Source: Comamonadaceae bacterium (GTDB lineage Bacteria; Pseudomonadota; Gammaproteobacteria; Burkholderiales; Burkholderiaceae_C). From it: DNA of 64,000 nt. Each line of letters begins with the position of its first letter. Position 1 is the first letter of the stretch. The DNA lies in NCBI GenBank assembly GCA_947476465.1, contig CANJQN010000002.1:143962-207961 (forward strand). The letters run 5' to 3'. The notes beneath the pieces were generated by a model, which made no database searches, was not told the origin of the DNA, and saw only the letters and a program-made list of their open reading frames with translations. Shown here in pieces: positions 17,573 to 26,152 of this stretch. A program made the translations under genes and the position numbers.

Positions 17573-18397
17573 ATGACTTTCATCGAAATGCTGCTCGATG
17601 CGCAGCAGCGCAACGGCGCCATGCTCTGCGTGGGCCTGGACCCCGAGCCCGCCCGCTTTCCGGCCGGCCTGAAGAACGACGCCAGCCGCATCTACGACTT
17701 TTGCGCCCGCATCGCCGACGCCACCGCCGACCTGGTCATCGCCTTCAAGCCGCAGATCGCCTACTTCGCGGCCCATCGCGCCGAAGACCAGCTGGAAAAG
17801 CTGATGGAGCACCTGCGCCGCAACACCCCGCGGGTGCCGATCATCCTGGACGCCAAGCGCGGCGACATCGGCTCCACCGCCGAGCAATATGCCAAGGAAG
17901 CCTTCGAGCGTTATGGCGCGGATGCCGTCACGCTGTCGCCCTTCATGGGTTTTGACTCGGTGCAGCCCTACCTGAAGTACGAGGGCAAGGGCGCCTTTTT
18001 GCTGTGCCGCACCTCCAACCCCGGCGGCGATGATCTGCAGAACCAGCGCCTGGCCTCGGTGCCCGGCGAGCCGCTGCTGTACGAGCATGTGGCCCGCCTG
18101 GCGCAAGGCCCCTGGAACGTCAATGGCCAGTTGGGGCTGGTGGTGGGCGCCACCTACCCGGTGGAGATCGAGCGGGTGCGCCAGGTCGCACCCACGCTGC
18201 CGCTGCTGATTCCGGGCGTGGGCGCGCAGGGCGGCGACGCGGTGGCCACCGTGAAAGCCGGCTGGCGGCCCGACGCGCCCATCGTGGTCAGTTCGTCGCG
18301 GGCGATTTTGTATGCCTCCAGCGGCGAGGATTTCGCCGAGGCGGCGCGGCGCGAGGCGCTGCGCACGCGCGATTTGCTGCAGGCCGCGCGTCCGTGA
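17573..18397 (+). CDS. pyrF: Orotidine 5'-phosphate decarboxylase
   Basis: OMP decarboxylase, 274 aa, last step of UMP synthesis; the longer, type 2 form found in many beta-proteobacteria. Visible: [21 protein letters not shown], the catalytic [15 protein letters not shown] (Asp-Lys-Asp array), [16 protein letters not shown], and [13 protein letters not shown] at 17573. Confidence 0.95.
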   Translation: MTFIEMLLDAQQRNGAMLCVGLDPEPARFPAGLKNDASRIYDFCARIADATADLVIAFKPQIAYFAAHRAEDQLEKLMEHLRRNTPRVPIILDAKRGDIGSTAEQYAKEAFERYGADAVTLSPFMGFDSVQPYLKYEGKGAFLLCRTSNPGGDDLQNQRLASVPGEPLLYEHVARLAQGPWNVNGQLGLVVGATYPVEIERVRQVAPTLPLLIPGVGAQGGDAVATVKAGWRPDAPIVVSSSRAILYASSGEDFAEAARREALRTRDLLQAARP

Positions 18398-18688
18398 AGG
18401 TCGCTGCCAACTCGCTTCCATAGGCGAATCGCTTCTTGATGCGAGGGGAATTCATGCTGCCATGAATGGACAGGGCGGCTGGATCGCACGAACCCGTCGC
18501 GCACGCGCCTTGAGTGGTTTGCTGGGCTAGTGAATTCCCTCTTTGGCGCTGTGCGCTACGCCCATCCTGTAAGCGCCACCCGAAGCTCACCACGGCCCCC
18601 GGGATTGCACGCTGTTCGGCTGCGCGTGCAGCTGATGTGCCGCGTTCGGACCTGCACAATTCAGGTGTCCGAGCTTATTTTTATGGTT
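18398..18688. other. Non-coding gap between pyrF and the catabolic island
   Basis: About 290 bases without a supportable gene. It contains a perfect inverted repeat ATTCATG-CTGC-CATGAAT at 18450-18467. GC content falls towards the right end. No tRNA or known RNA was recognised. It marks the left edge of the catabolic gene island. Confidence 0.5.
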
Positions 18689-18718
18689 GTTGTATCGCAC
18701 AACGAAACGATGGATAAT
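18689..18718 (+). promoter_or_regulatory. Predicted sigma-70 promoter with overlapping palindrome, upstream of the Bug/PrpD unit
   Basis: A -35 box TTGTAT (18690-18695), a 17-bp spacer and a -10 box GATAAT (18713-18718) lie 31 bp before the Bug gene start. The 15-bp palindrome GTTGTATCGCACAAC (18689-18703) covers the -35 box and has the size of IclR-family operators. The core TGTATCGC recurs at 22033-22040, upstream of the iclR-like gene. Regulation by that IclR protein is inferred. Confidence 0.5.
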
Positions 18719-18749
18719 TAAAGTGTAAAAATAGCCTCTGAAGAACACT

Positions 18750-19742
18750 ATGAAGCAGCAAGTGAACCGCCGGACCCTCTTGCGCGGCATGGCCGCGTTG
18801 GCGGCATCGGCCATGACAACCGCGCCGGCTCTTGCGCAGGACGCCTACCCGGCGCGCCCGGTCAAGCTGATCGTGCCGTTTCCGCCCGGATCCGCCACGG
18901 ACGCGGTTGGCCGGCTGATCGGCGACCGCCTGGCGCGGAATCTGGGCCGGCCCTTCGTCATTGAGAACCGGCCAGGCGCCGGCGGAAACATCGGCTCGCG
19001 CATGATCGCGACTGCCGCGCCCGACGGCTACACCATCGGGTTGGGAGTGTTTGGTGTGCATGCCATCAATCCCCACTTGTTCAAGAACATGCCCTTTGAC
19101 TCCATTAAGGACTTCCAGCCAATCGGGATGCTCGCGACGGCAATCCAGGTGCTGGTTGTCAACCCGAAGGTGCCGGTCAATTCGGTCCAGGAATTGATCG
19201 CCTACGCCCGCGCGCGGCCCGGCGAATTGAACTTCGCATCGCCTGGCAATGGCAGCACCGGCCAGCTTGCCGCGTCCCTGCTGGAAAGCAGCGCCGGTAT
19301 CAAATTCACCAACGTGCCGTTCATCGGTGCCGCCCAGGCGCGAACTTCGTTGCTGGCCGGTGACACGCACGTTACCTTTGAGCTCGTGACCACTGCCGCG
19401 CCGCATGTCAGCGCTGGAGCCCTGAAGGCGCTGGCTGTCACCGGTGCGGAGCGCTCGCCTGCGCTTGCCAACCTTCCGACCATGCGCGAGGCCGGCATCA
19501 AGGACTTCGAGGTCACGACCTGGTTCTCGCTGGTCGGTCCCGTGGGCATGCCGGAAGCGGTGGTGAGTCTGCTTAACGGGGCCGCCAACGACATCCTTGC
19601 ACAGGCCGACGTGCGCAAGGCGCTGAACGACCTTGGCACCACGCCGTCGCCTGGCACGCCAGCCCAGCTTCGCGAGCGCATGGAGCGTGACCGTGCTACC
19701 TGGGGCGAAGTCATCCGCAAGGCGGGCACCAAGCTGGACTGA
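18750..19742 (+). CDS. Bug-family (TctC) periplasmic substrate-binding protein
   Basis: A 330-aa solute receptor. It has a Tat-type signal (VNRRTLLRGMAALAASAM, then PALAQ), then YPARPVKLIVPFPPGSATD, FVIENRPGAGGNIGSR, and the C-terminal DRATWGEVIRKAGTKLD. It is followed after 5 bp by a PrpD-family gene, so binding protein and enzyme are probably made together for one substrate. As with other orphan Bug proteins, no membrane subunits are encoded nearby. Confidence 0.9.
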   Translation: MKQQVNRRTLLRGMAALAASAMTTAPALAQDAYPARPVKLIVPFPPGSATDAVGRLIGDRLARNLGRPFVIENRPGAGGNIGSRMIATAAPDGYTIGLGVFGVHAINPHLFKNMPFDSIKDFQPIGMLATAIQVLVVNPKVPVNSVQELIAYARARPGELNFASPGNGSTGQLAASLLESSAGIKFTNVPFIGAAQARTSLLAGDTHVTFELVTTAAPHVSAGALKALAVTGAERSPALANLPTMREAGIKDFEVTTWFSLVGPVGMPEAVVSLLNGAANDILAQADVRKALNDLGTTPSPGTPAQLRERMERDRATWGEVIRKAGTKLD

Positions 19743-19747
19743 TACCC

Positions 19748-21100
19748 ATGACGGACCACGTGGAGGCGCTAGCGGAGTTCGCTTGTCGCCGAGATCTGCA
19801 GGCCTTCGACGCGGCGGCCGTAACCCGCGTCAAATGGGTCCTGCTAGACAGCTTGGTGGCGATGGCCCATGGCGTGCAGGTACCCGAGATGCAGGCGCTG
19901 CTGCGCATCACGCTAGCGACAGCGCCGCCGGGTCCCTGCTGGGTCGTCGGCACCGGCCGCCAGACCAATGCTGCAGATGCGGCGCTGCTCAATGGGACAT
20001 CCGGCACATGGCTTGAGCTCAACGAAGGCTGTCTGATCGCCAAGGGCCACCCCGGAATTCAGGTGGTGCCGGTGGCACTGGCGCTGGCGCAGGAACTCGA
20101 CGTCGGCGGCGAGGCGCTGCTGCGGGCCATCCTGATGGGATACGAGATTTCGTCCCGCGTTGGCCGCGGGGCCAAGCTACGGATGGCGGTCCACCCGCAC
20201 GGCACCTATGGCGCCATCGGCTCCGCCGTGGCGGTGGCTGTGCTCAAGGGCTTCGGGCCTGCGCAGATGCTCGAAGCGATCCGCATCGCATCGACCCTCG
20301 GGCTTGCGACCAGCCGGCGTACGCTCCTGGAAGGCGCGACGGTGCGCAACGTCTACACCGGCCACTCTGGCAGCATGGGACTGTTGGCGGCGCGCTTGGT
20401 GGAGGCTGGCTTCAGTGGCGAATCCACCGGCATCGAATCGGCGTTCGGTCAGGTGCTGGGGGAGGAATTCGACCTCAAATCGCTCACCGCCGGGCTAGGC
20501 GAGGAATGGCTCATCAACCAAGGCTACTTCAAGCTGCACCCGACGGGCCGCTACGTGCACGCCGCGATCGAGGCATTGCTGGACGCACTGGCGCAGGTGC
20601 CCGGTGGACGACTGGATGTCGCCGCAATCGAACACGTGGCCGTTCGCACATTCAAGCTGGGATCAATGCTCAATGGGCAGGTGATCGCCACCAGCTTTGC
20701 CGCCCGGTTCTCCATTCCTTTCGCGTTGGCGACTCGCTTGGTACAAGGCGACACCAGCCTGGCCGCATTCAGCGAAGCGGCGGTGGGCAACCCAGTCACG
20801 CAGGCGCTGGCGCGGCGCATCGATGTCCATGAGGAGCCCGCCTTCACTGCGCGCTATCCGCACGAGCAGGCTACCGAGGTGGTGATTCGCACTGGCGACG
20901 GCCGAACGTGGACGGGCCGCTGCGACATCATGAAGGGCGAGGCTGGCAACCCCTACCAGGACGCCGAGGTTGAGCGCAAGTTCCTGCACCTGGGCAGTCA
21001 GGCGTGGGGTGCCGAGGTCGCCGAGACGCTGCGGGACCGCGTGCTGCGGCTGGAGCAGTTCACCGCTATCGGACAGCTGGCCGCAGGGCTGGCGCTCTGA
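19748..21100 (+). CDS. MmgE/PrpD-family protein (copy 1)
   Basis: A 450-aa member of the family that includes 2-methylcitrate dehydratase (PrpD) and cis-aconitate decarboxylase. Visible: RVKWVLLDSLVAMAHG, DAALLNGTSGTWLELNEGC, GYEISSRVGRGAKLRMAVHPHGTYGAIGSAVA, and YFKLHPTGRYVHAAIEALLD. The usual PrpD HDD/YDD active-site segment is replaced here by LELNEGC, so the true reaction may differ from methylcitrate dehydration. It is coupled to the upstream Bug gene. Substrate unknown. Confidence 0.88.
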   Translation: MTDHVEALAEFACRRDLQAFDAAAVTRVKWVLLDSLVAMAHGVQVPEMQALLRITLATAPPGPCWVVGTGRQTNAADAALLNGTSGTWLELNEGCLIAKGHPGIQVVPVALALAQELDVGGEALLRAILMGYEISSRVGRGAKLRMAVHPHGTYGAIGSAVAVAVLKGFGPAQMLEAIRIASTLGLATSRRTLLEGATVRNVYTGHSGSMGLLAARLVEAGFSGESTGIESAFGQVLGEEFDLKSLTAGLGEEWLINQGYFKLHPTGRYVHAAIEALLDALAQVPGGRLDVAAIEHVAVRTFKLGSMLNGQVIATSFAARFSIPFALATRLVQGDTSLAAFSEAAVGNPVTQALARRIDVHEEPAFTARYPHEQATEVVIRTGDGRTWTGRCDIMKGEAGNPYQDAEVERKFLHLGSQAWGAEVAETLRDRVLRLEQFTAIGQLAAGLAL

Positions 21101-21170
21101 TTGACGACAAGTCGCCAACCGCCGCGGTCGAGACGCGCTGACGGCTTGGCGCACAACACGGGTAGGGCAG

Positions 21171-21995
21171 CTAACGGAGGGCGTTGAGCGACTCGTGCGC
21201 CTGCCGCCGAAATCGCCAGCGCTCGTAGGCATCGCTTTGCAGCTGGGATGACAACTCGGCGGCGCAGGCGTGCAGGGCATCGACTTGGCGGCGCAGCGGC
21301 GGGTTGGGCACGTTCTGGATCGATCCGATGATGCCCACTACGCCGGCGAGCACATCGCCGTCACGGAAGATCGGCACGGCCACCGTGTTGATGCCAATCA
21401 GCACCTCGCCGTCGCTGACGTCGTAGAACTGCTCCCGGATCAGCTCCATGCGCTGGCGGATCTCCTGCGGATCGACCATGGATGACGGGGTCTCGGCAAG
21501 CAGCTCGCCGCCGAGTACATCCTCCTGTGCGGCGGCCGGCGAGAAGGCCAGTGTCACGCGTCCTAGCGCGGAGCAGTGCGGCAGAGGCCGGTTTCCGGGC
21601 TTGACGCTAATCGTGATCCGAGCATAGACGTTGTCGATGTTCAGGATCACCATCGGCCGGCCATTCAGAGGCACCGCCAGCACGGCGGTCTCGCGCAGCT
21701 CGTCACGCAAGCGGGCCAGGTAGGGTTCGGCCCGCAACCGCAGGTCGAACTGGTTCCCGGCTGCTTCCCCGAGCTGAAACACGCGCCAGCCCAGGCGGTA
21801 ACGATCAGTCGTCTGATCCTGTTCGACAATGCCCATCTCGCGCAGTGTGGACAGGTGGCGATGAACCCGGGGCTTGGTCTCATTGAGCAGGTCCGCCAGC
21901 GCCGTGACTCCCATCGGCCTCTGCGCGGCTGCCAGCTCGTCAAGGATCCGAACGGTTACCTTGACCGCTTCGACGGAGTTCAGTTTCTTTTCCAC
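21171..21995 (-). CDS. IclR-family transcriptional regulator
   Basis: A 274-aa regulator. An N-terminal winged HTH (residues about 10-75, with MGVTALADLLNETKPRVHRHLSTLREMGIVEQD) is followed by the IclR effector domain (LGWRVFQLGEAAGN, LPHCSALGRVTLAF, GVVGIIGSI). It sits between the plus Bug/PrpD unit and the minus catabolic operon and is likely to control one or both. The octamer TGTATCGC found in the Bug promoter palindrome also occurs 38 bp upstream of this gene, consistent with autoregulation (inference). Confidence 0.92.
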   Translation of the reverse strand: MEKKLNSVEAVKVTVRILDELAAAQRPMGVTALADLLNETKPRVHRHLSTLREMGIVEQDQTTDRYRLGWRVFQLGEAAGNQFDLRLRAEPYLARLRDELRETAVLAVPLNGRPMVILNIDNVYARITISVKPGNRPLPHCSALGRVTLAFSPAAAQEDVLGGELLAETPSSMVDPQEIRQRMELIREQFYDVSDGEVLIGINTVAVPIFRDGDVLAGVVGIIGSIQNVPNPPLRRQVDALHACAAELSSQLQSDAYERWRFRRQAHESLNALR

Positions 21996-22150
21996 GCCGG
22001 TAGTGTAGTTCGTCGCCCAGTTCAGAACACCGTGTATCGCCCAGCGTAACGGCCGTCGGCTACGGACCGCTCAGGGGCATGGGTCGTCTGGACATGGCAC
22101 CTTGAGATGGCCAGCATCATGAGCGCGCGATCAACAGTGCGTGATCGGTG

Positions 22151-22942
22151 TTAAAGCGGCGGCCTTTTGTGAAGCTGTCGGGCGTGTTCCACCATCTCTT
22201 TTGGTGGTCGAGCGTGTGTGTACCCGCGGCGGGTCGGCCTGATCCCTTGTCGGTGGAGATCAACCATCACCTCCGCCATCTTGAGCGTGGAAGTCAACCC
22301 GTCCACGACTGGAACCTCGTCGATACGGCTGATACCAGCTCGCGCGATCGCCTCGCTAAGGTATAGCTGACCGGGAATGATGGCCTCGGCACCCAGGGCG
22401 ATCGCCCGGCGAGCAGTTGCCGTGAATCGATCGCAGAGTGTTGCAGGCTGGTTCATTCCTTCGCTGACGTCCGCGAACGCAACATCGAGGAGCATCGTTG
22501 GGACGGCGCGCTCCCAAAGACCCAACTCTCGAATCCTCAAGTCCATTAGCTGATCGAAGCCCCTCTGAAAGGCGATGACACAGAATCGCGAGCCTAGGCA
22601 GCAAGCCAAGTGCAGGGCGGACTCACCGTAGCCCACCACGGGAATGTCCACTAATGATCTCGCCTCCCTCAGGGCCGGATCCTGCACCGACCCGACAACG
22701 AACGCGTCAAATCCGTTCTGCTCCGCCCGCAATGCGTTATCCAGGAGGAACTGAGTGTGTAAGGACATCAGATACGGGTAGACCACAACCTCCGCAGGCG
22801 CACAACCCCCGTAGGTGCCTTCCGGCAAACCAACGAACTCCGTCTGAGTGCCTGTCCGCCCGATCTGCTGCGCTCGAGAGGAGAGGCCCTGGAAATACTC
22901 TGCGTTGTTGCCTTCAACCAGACTCTGATACCAGATTCGCAT
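22151..22942 (-). CDS. Asp/Glu/hydantoin racemase superfamily protein lacking the usual cysteines
   Basis: A 263-aa protein, last gene of the minus catabolic operon. The fold is recognisable from MRIWYQSL, DAFVVGSVQDPALREARSLVDIPVVGYGESALHLA, and GAEAIIPGQLYLSEA. In active hydantoin or Asp/Glu racemases the first motif normally has Cys where Ser85 stands and the second has Cys where Gln192 stands. Both cysteines therefore appear replaced, which argues against a standard two-base racemase. It may be an isomerase or lyase of the same fold. The start at 22942 (MRIWYQ) was preferred to an extension to 23008 that overlaps the upstream gene. Confidence 0.8.
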   Translation of the reverse strand: MRIWYQSLVEGNNAEYFQGLSSRAQQIGRTGTQTEFVGLPEGTYGGCAPAEVVVYPYLMSLHTQFLLDNALRAEQNGFDAFVVGSVQDPALREARSLVDIPVVGYGESALHLACCLGSRFCVIAFQRGFDQLMDLRIRELGLWERAVPTMLLDVAFADVSEGMNQPATLCDRFTATARRAIALGAEAIIPGQLYLSEAIARAGISRIDEVPVVDGLTSTLKMAEVMVDLHRQGIRPTRRGYTHARPPKEMVEHARQLHKRPPL

Positions 22943-22965
22943 GGTGTCCCTTCCGCAAGCGAGCG

Positions 22966-23925
22966 TCATTCCTTCTGAAGGTTCGCCTTCTTGATCAGAT
23001 CCCCCCACTTGCGCAAATCGGCCTGCAGCACTTGCCCGAGACGCTCGGGTGTGCCTCCCTCAATGATCATCGCCATTGAGACGAGTTGCTCTCGAATCTT
23101 CGGGTCTTTCACTGCCTCATTCGCGGCTTCGTTGAGGCGTGCAACAACAGAGGCGGGAGTGCCTGCCGGCGCAGCCAGGCCGATCAGGCCGCTCACTTCG
23201 AAGCCAGGAACACCTGCTTCATTGATGGTGGGCACGTCGGGGGTGGCTGCGAAGCGCTTCGGTGAGCCGATGCCGAGTACCTTTACCTTTCCGGCTCTTA
23301 CGTGCGGGAGTACCACGCTAATGTCACTCAGCATCAACTGAACCTGGCCGCCGAGCAGGTCGTTCATTGCAGGCGCTGCGCCTTTGTACGGCACATGCAA
23401 TACATCGATGCCTGCTGAAGACTTGAAAAGCTCCATCCCGAAGTGTGCGGAGCTGCCCGCGCCGGAGGATCCGTATGCCAGCTTGTTCGGGTTCGCCTTG
23501 GCGAAAGCCAGGAGCTCAGCGACCGTAGAAAATGGCACGGAAGGATGAGCCACGAGCAGACTCTGATTAAACAGCAGTAGGGCTACCGGCTGGAAGTCGC
23601 GCTGAGCATCCCACGAGATCGTTTTATCGAAAGCGTTGTTGATCGCAGTCGCCGAGCTGACGAGCAGAAGTGTGTACCCGTCGGCAGGCGAGCGGGCTGC
23701 GAGCTCGGTGCCAAGGCTGCTTCCGGCCCCGGGGTGATTCTGTACGACCACAGGAACGCCCAGCACCTGGCTCATCTTTGGGGCGACGGCTCTGGCGACA
23801 ACGTCCGTACCACCACCCGGCGGGAAGGGAACGATGATGCGAACTGGCTTGTTCGGGAAGTTCTGGCCCTGTGCATTCAGGGCAAACGCCAGGAAACCAA
23901 GTAAGAGAAGAAACCGTCGCAGCAT
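22966..23925 (-). CDS. Bug-family (TctC) periplasmic substrate-binding protein
   Basis: A 319-aa receptor with a Sec-type signal peptide (MLRRFLLLLGFLAFALNAQGQ), then FPNKPVRIIVPFPPGGGTDVVARAV, VVVQNHPGAGSSLGTELA, and KWGDLIKKANLQKE at the end. The ATG at 23925 has AAAGGCG upstream; a TTG at 23940 is an alternative. It is the fifth gene of the minus operon, between the M24 peptidase and the racemase-like gene. Confidence 0.9.
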   Translation of the reverse strand: MLRRFLLLLGFLAFALNAQGQNFPNKPVRIIVPFPPGGGTDVVARAVAPKMSQVLGVPVVVQNHPGAGSSLGTELAARSPADGYTLLLVSSATAINNAFDKTISWDAQRDFQPVALLLFNQSLLVAHPSVPFSTVAELLAFAKANPNKLAYGSSGAGSSAHFGMELFKSSAGIDVLHVPYKGAAPAMNDLLGGQVQLMLSDISVVLPHVRAGKVKVLGIGSPKRFAATPDVPTINEAGVPGFEVSGLIGLAAPAGTPASVVARLNEAANEAVKDPKIREQLVSMAMIIEGGTPERLGQVLQADLRKWGDLIKKANLQKE

Positions 23926-23955
23926 AATGGCGCCTTTCAACTGTGATGTGAAAAA

Positions 23956-25281
23956 TTAGCGTTCAGCGGTCGGCAACGCCGTGCCGGTGACAAGGACTTC
24001 TCTTGGAAGTTTCGAGAGATACTCAAGGCCATCCTGCATCACGTGTACGCTGTCCTCAAGGTGCACGCCGCCGAGATCTGGATCCCGGTGAAAGAGCTCC
24101 AGATTCATCACCATTCCCGGCTCGACCACCCACCCACGTGTGCGATCGGACGGGTGCGCGTACTCGACCACATCAAGGCCGACGTTGTGCCAAGCAAGGG
24201 TAGTCAAATTCAGGTTCAAGCCATTGCGCGAGAGCACCTCCTTCGCGGCGTCGGCCAATTCAAGTGTATTAACGCCAGGGCGCAGCGAACTCTCCGCTGC
24301 CGCGACAGCCTCTCTCACGACTTCGTGCACGCGCGCAAGGCGCGCCGACGGCTTGCCCACGGTGCCGGTTCGTGCCGTATCGCAGTGGTATAGCTGGTAC
24401 TTCCCAACGCAGTCCAAAACCACCACGTCACCTTCGGTCAGGATTTTCGCTTCAGCATAGTTGTTGTCCAGAACGAACCCTCCATCCGGGCCGGCACCGA
24501 ACATCATTCCCCGCTGTCCCATGAATGTACCGCCTTGCCGCACCATGGCTAGCCGATAGGCATCCACCATCTCCGAGAGGCGGCTTCCAGCCGCTGCAGC
24601 GGCCGCAGCTTCGCACACGGCCACGTCGTTAATCGCCGCCGCTTTACGCAGCAGCTTGAGCTCGGCTGGTGTCTTAACCATTCGGATCTTACGAAAGTGA
24701 TGTAGACCGTCTACCACCTCCAGACGATCGCCGAAACGGCGCCGAACTTCTTGCCCAACGCGAAGATCGTCGAACGCGACACGAACGTTCCCATCTGGAA
24801 GCGACTCCGAGAGCGCCCGAGTTAGTGCGGTATAGACATCCTGCTCGACCGTAGCGCGGGTAGCGGCATAGAGATCTCGCAACGGGCCTCGCAATTCCGT
24901 CGCAATTCCCAGCCCCTGACTCAACACTTCCAGGAGAAAGGTCGCACTCGACCTTTCCTTGGCTCCGAACATGCGCAGATGCGGCAGCCATGTTGGATGG
25001 GTAACAAGAAAGGCCAGGTCGTAATCCGACGCCACCAGCGACGGGCTCATCCGTTCTGAGGCCGGCAGCACCGCCGCGGCATTAAGGTCCCCGAAGTCGC
25101 CCAACACTGAATCTGGCATGTGGCCCGACACGTAGTACAAGTTCTTGTGAGTGGTCGGGACCATCGCATCCAAGCCGTTCTCATGCATGACCGCATATGC
25201 GCGCGGCATGTTTAGGAGCATGGAAGGGTTCTCTGATTGGTCGATAGCGTTGTGCGGCGTGGTCGTCTGCATAGAGCTCAT
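23956..25281 (-). CDS. M24-family metallopeptidase (Xaa-Pro dipeptidase-like)
   Basis: A 441-aa pita-bread-fold protein with a creatinase-like N-terminal domain (LDAMVPTTHKNLYYVSGH) and a C-terminal M24 domain. All five metal ligands appear present: the two Asp of LDCVGKYQLYHCD (11 apart), His in WHNVGLDVVEY, Glu in MNLELFHRD, and Glu in LEDSVHV. That favours a metal-dependent aminopeptidase or dipeptidase over metal-free creatinase. AGGA lies 6 bp before the ATG at 25281; extensions further upstream overlap the SDR gene. Its role in the operon could be cleavage of an amide in the substrate. Confidence 0.85.
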   Translation of the reverse strand: MSSMQTTTPHNAIDQSENPSMLLNMPRAYAVMHENGLDAMVPTTHKNLYYVSGHMPDSVLGDFGDLNAAAVLPASERMSPSLVASDYDLAFLVTHPTWLPHLRMFGAKERSSATFLLEVLSQGLGIATELRGPLRDLYAATRATVEQDVYTALTRALSESLPDGNVRVAFDDLRVGQEVRRRFGDRLEVVDGLHHFRKIRMVKTPAELKLLRKAAAINDVAVCEAAAAAAAGSRLSEMVDAYRLAMVRQGGTFMGQRGMMFGAGPDGGFVLDNNYAEAKILTEGDVVVLDCVGKYQLYHCDTARTGTVGKPSARLARVHEVVREAVAAAESSLRPGVNTLELADAAKEVLSRNGLNLNLTTLAWHNVGLDVVEYAHPSDRTRGWVVEPGMVMNLELFHRDPDLGGVHLEDSVHVMQDGLEYLSKLPREVLVTGTALPTAER

Positions 25282-25330
25282 TACATTCCTATTCGATGTA
25301 CGTGGGATGACGGTTGAATCGCGCGTGTCT

Positions 25331-26089
25331 TCACTGAGCCGTATAGCCGCCATCCAGCAAGAGATCAGCACCGGTCATGAACGAGGACTCATCGCTCGCC
25401 AAGAAAACGACCGCCGCGGCAATCTCCTGCGGCGTTCCTAGGCGCTTGATCGGGTAAAGCGGTTCAAGCCTCTGGCGGGCGGCATCTTCGCTGCCGTATC
25501 GACCTACCACCCGGCTTGTCAGCACCGCGCCCGGGGACAAGCTATTGACTCGGATGTTCATCTCCGCGTAGTCCAGAGCCATGATGCGGGCCAAGTGAAT
25601 TAGCGCCGCCTTTGTCGCACCGTATGCCGCACGTCCCTTGTTCCCAACGTGTCCCATTTGAGATGCCATGTGGATAATTGAGCCGCGCCCGCGCTTCATC
25701 ATTAGAGGCACGGCGTATTTGCTTATGAGAAACGCCCCAGTCAGGTTCACATCTAGCGCTTTGCGCCAAGCTGACTCGGGCAACGTGTGAACTGGCTCGT
25801 AAGGCGAGGATATGGCTGCGTTGTTGACTAAGACGTCCACACCAGAAAAATGCTCAGCGACTGCTGACATGGTCTTGCGAACGGAATCAGAATCCGAAAC
25901 ATCGCACTCATAGTGCCGCGCGACGCCGCCCTGCGCCATAACAGCTTGCGCACACCGCGCCGCAGTTTTGGGATCAACATCGAAACAGGCCACAGTTGCC
26001 CCCTCCCGAGCGAATGCCACGGCGGTGGCCGTCCCGATATCACCTCCAGCGCCTGTGATAACTGCAATCTTGCCCTCAAGGCGCCCCAT
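25331..26089 (-). CDS. SDR-family oxidoreductase
   Basis: A 252-aa classical short-chain dehydrogenase. It has the cofactor loop TGAGGDIG, NNAA, the catalytic Ser-Tyr-Lys as MASQMGHVGNKGRAAYGATKAAL, and SPGAVLTSRV. The C-terminus SSFMTGADLLLDGGYTAQ is typical. GGAGG lies before the ATG at 26089. DVDP after the second beta strand suggests NAD(H) preference. It is the third gene of the minus operon; the substrate is unknown. Confidence 0.93.
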   Translation of the reverse strand: MGRLEGKIAVITGAGGDIGTATAVAFAREGATVACFDVDPKTAARCAQAVMAQGGVARHYECDVSDSDSVRKTMSAVAEHFSGVDVLVNNAAISSPYEPVHTLPESAWRKALDVNLTGAFLISKYAVPLMMKRGRGSIIHMASQMGHVGNKGRAAYGATKAALIHLARIMALDYAEMNIRVNSLSPGAVLTSRVVGRYGSEDAARQRLEPLYPIKRLGTPQEIAAAVVFLASDESSFMTGADLLLDGGYTAQ

Positions 26090-26152
26090 GCGGACCTCCT
26101 GCAATGTCAGTCCGCATGATCTGTCGCTCAGAGGAGCAAGTGGTGCTGGTAG

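Noticed and set aside
18398..18749. tRNA or small RNA gene in the pyrF-Bug gap
   Set aside because: No cloverleaf or CCA-type end could be recognised; only a short inverted repeat and a promoter are visible.
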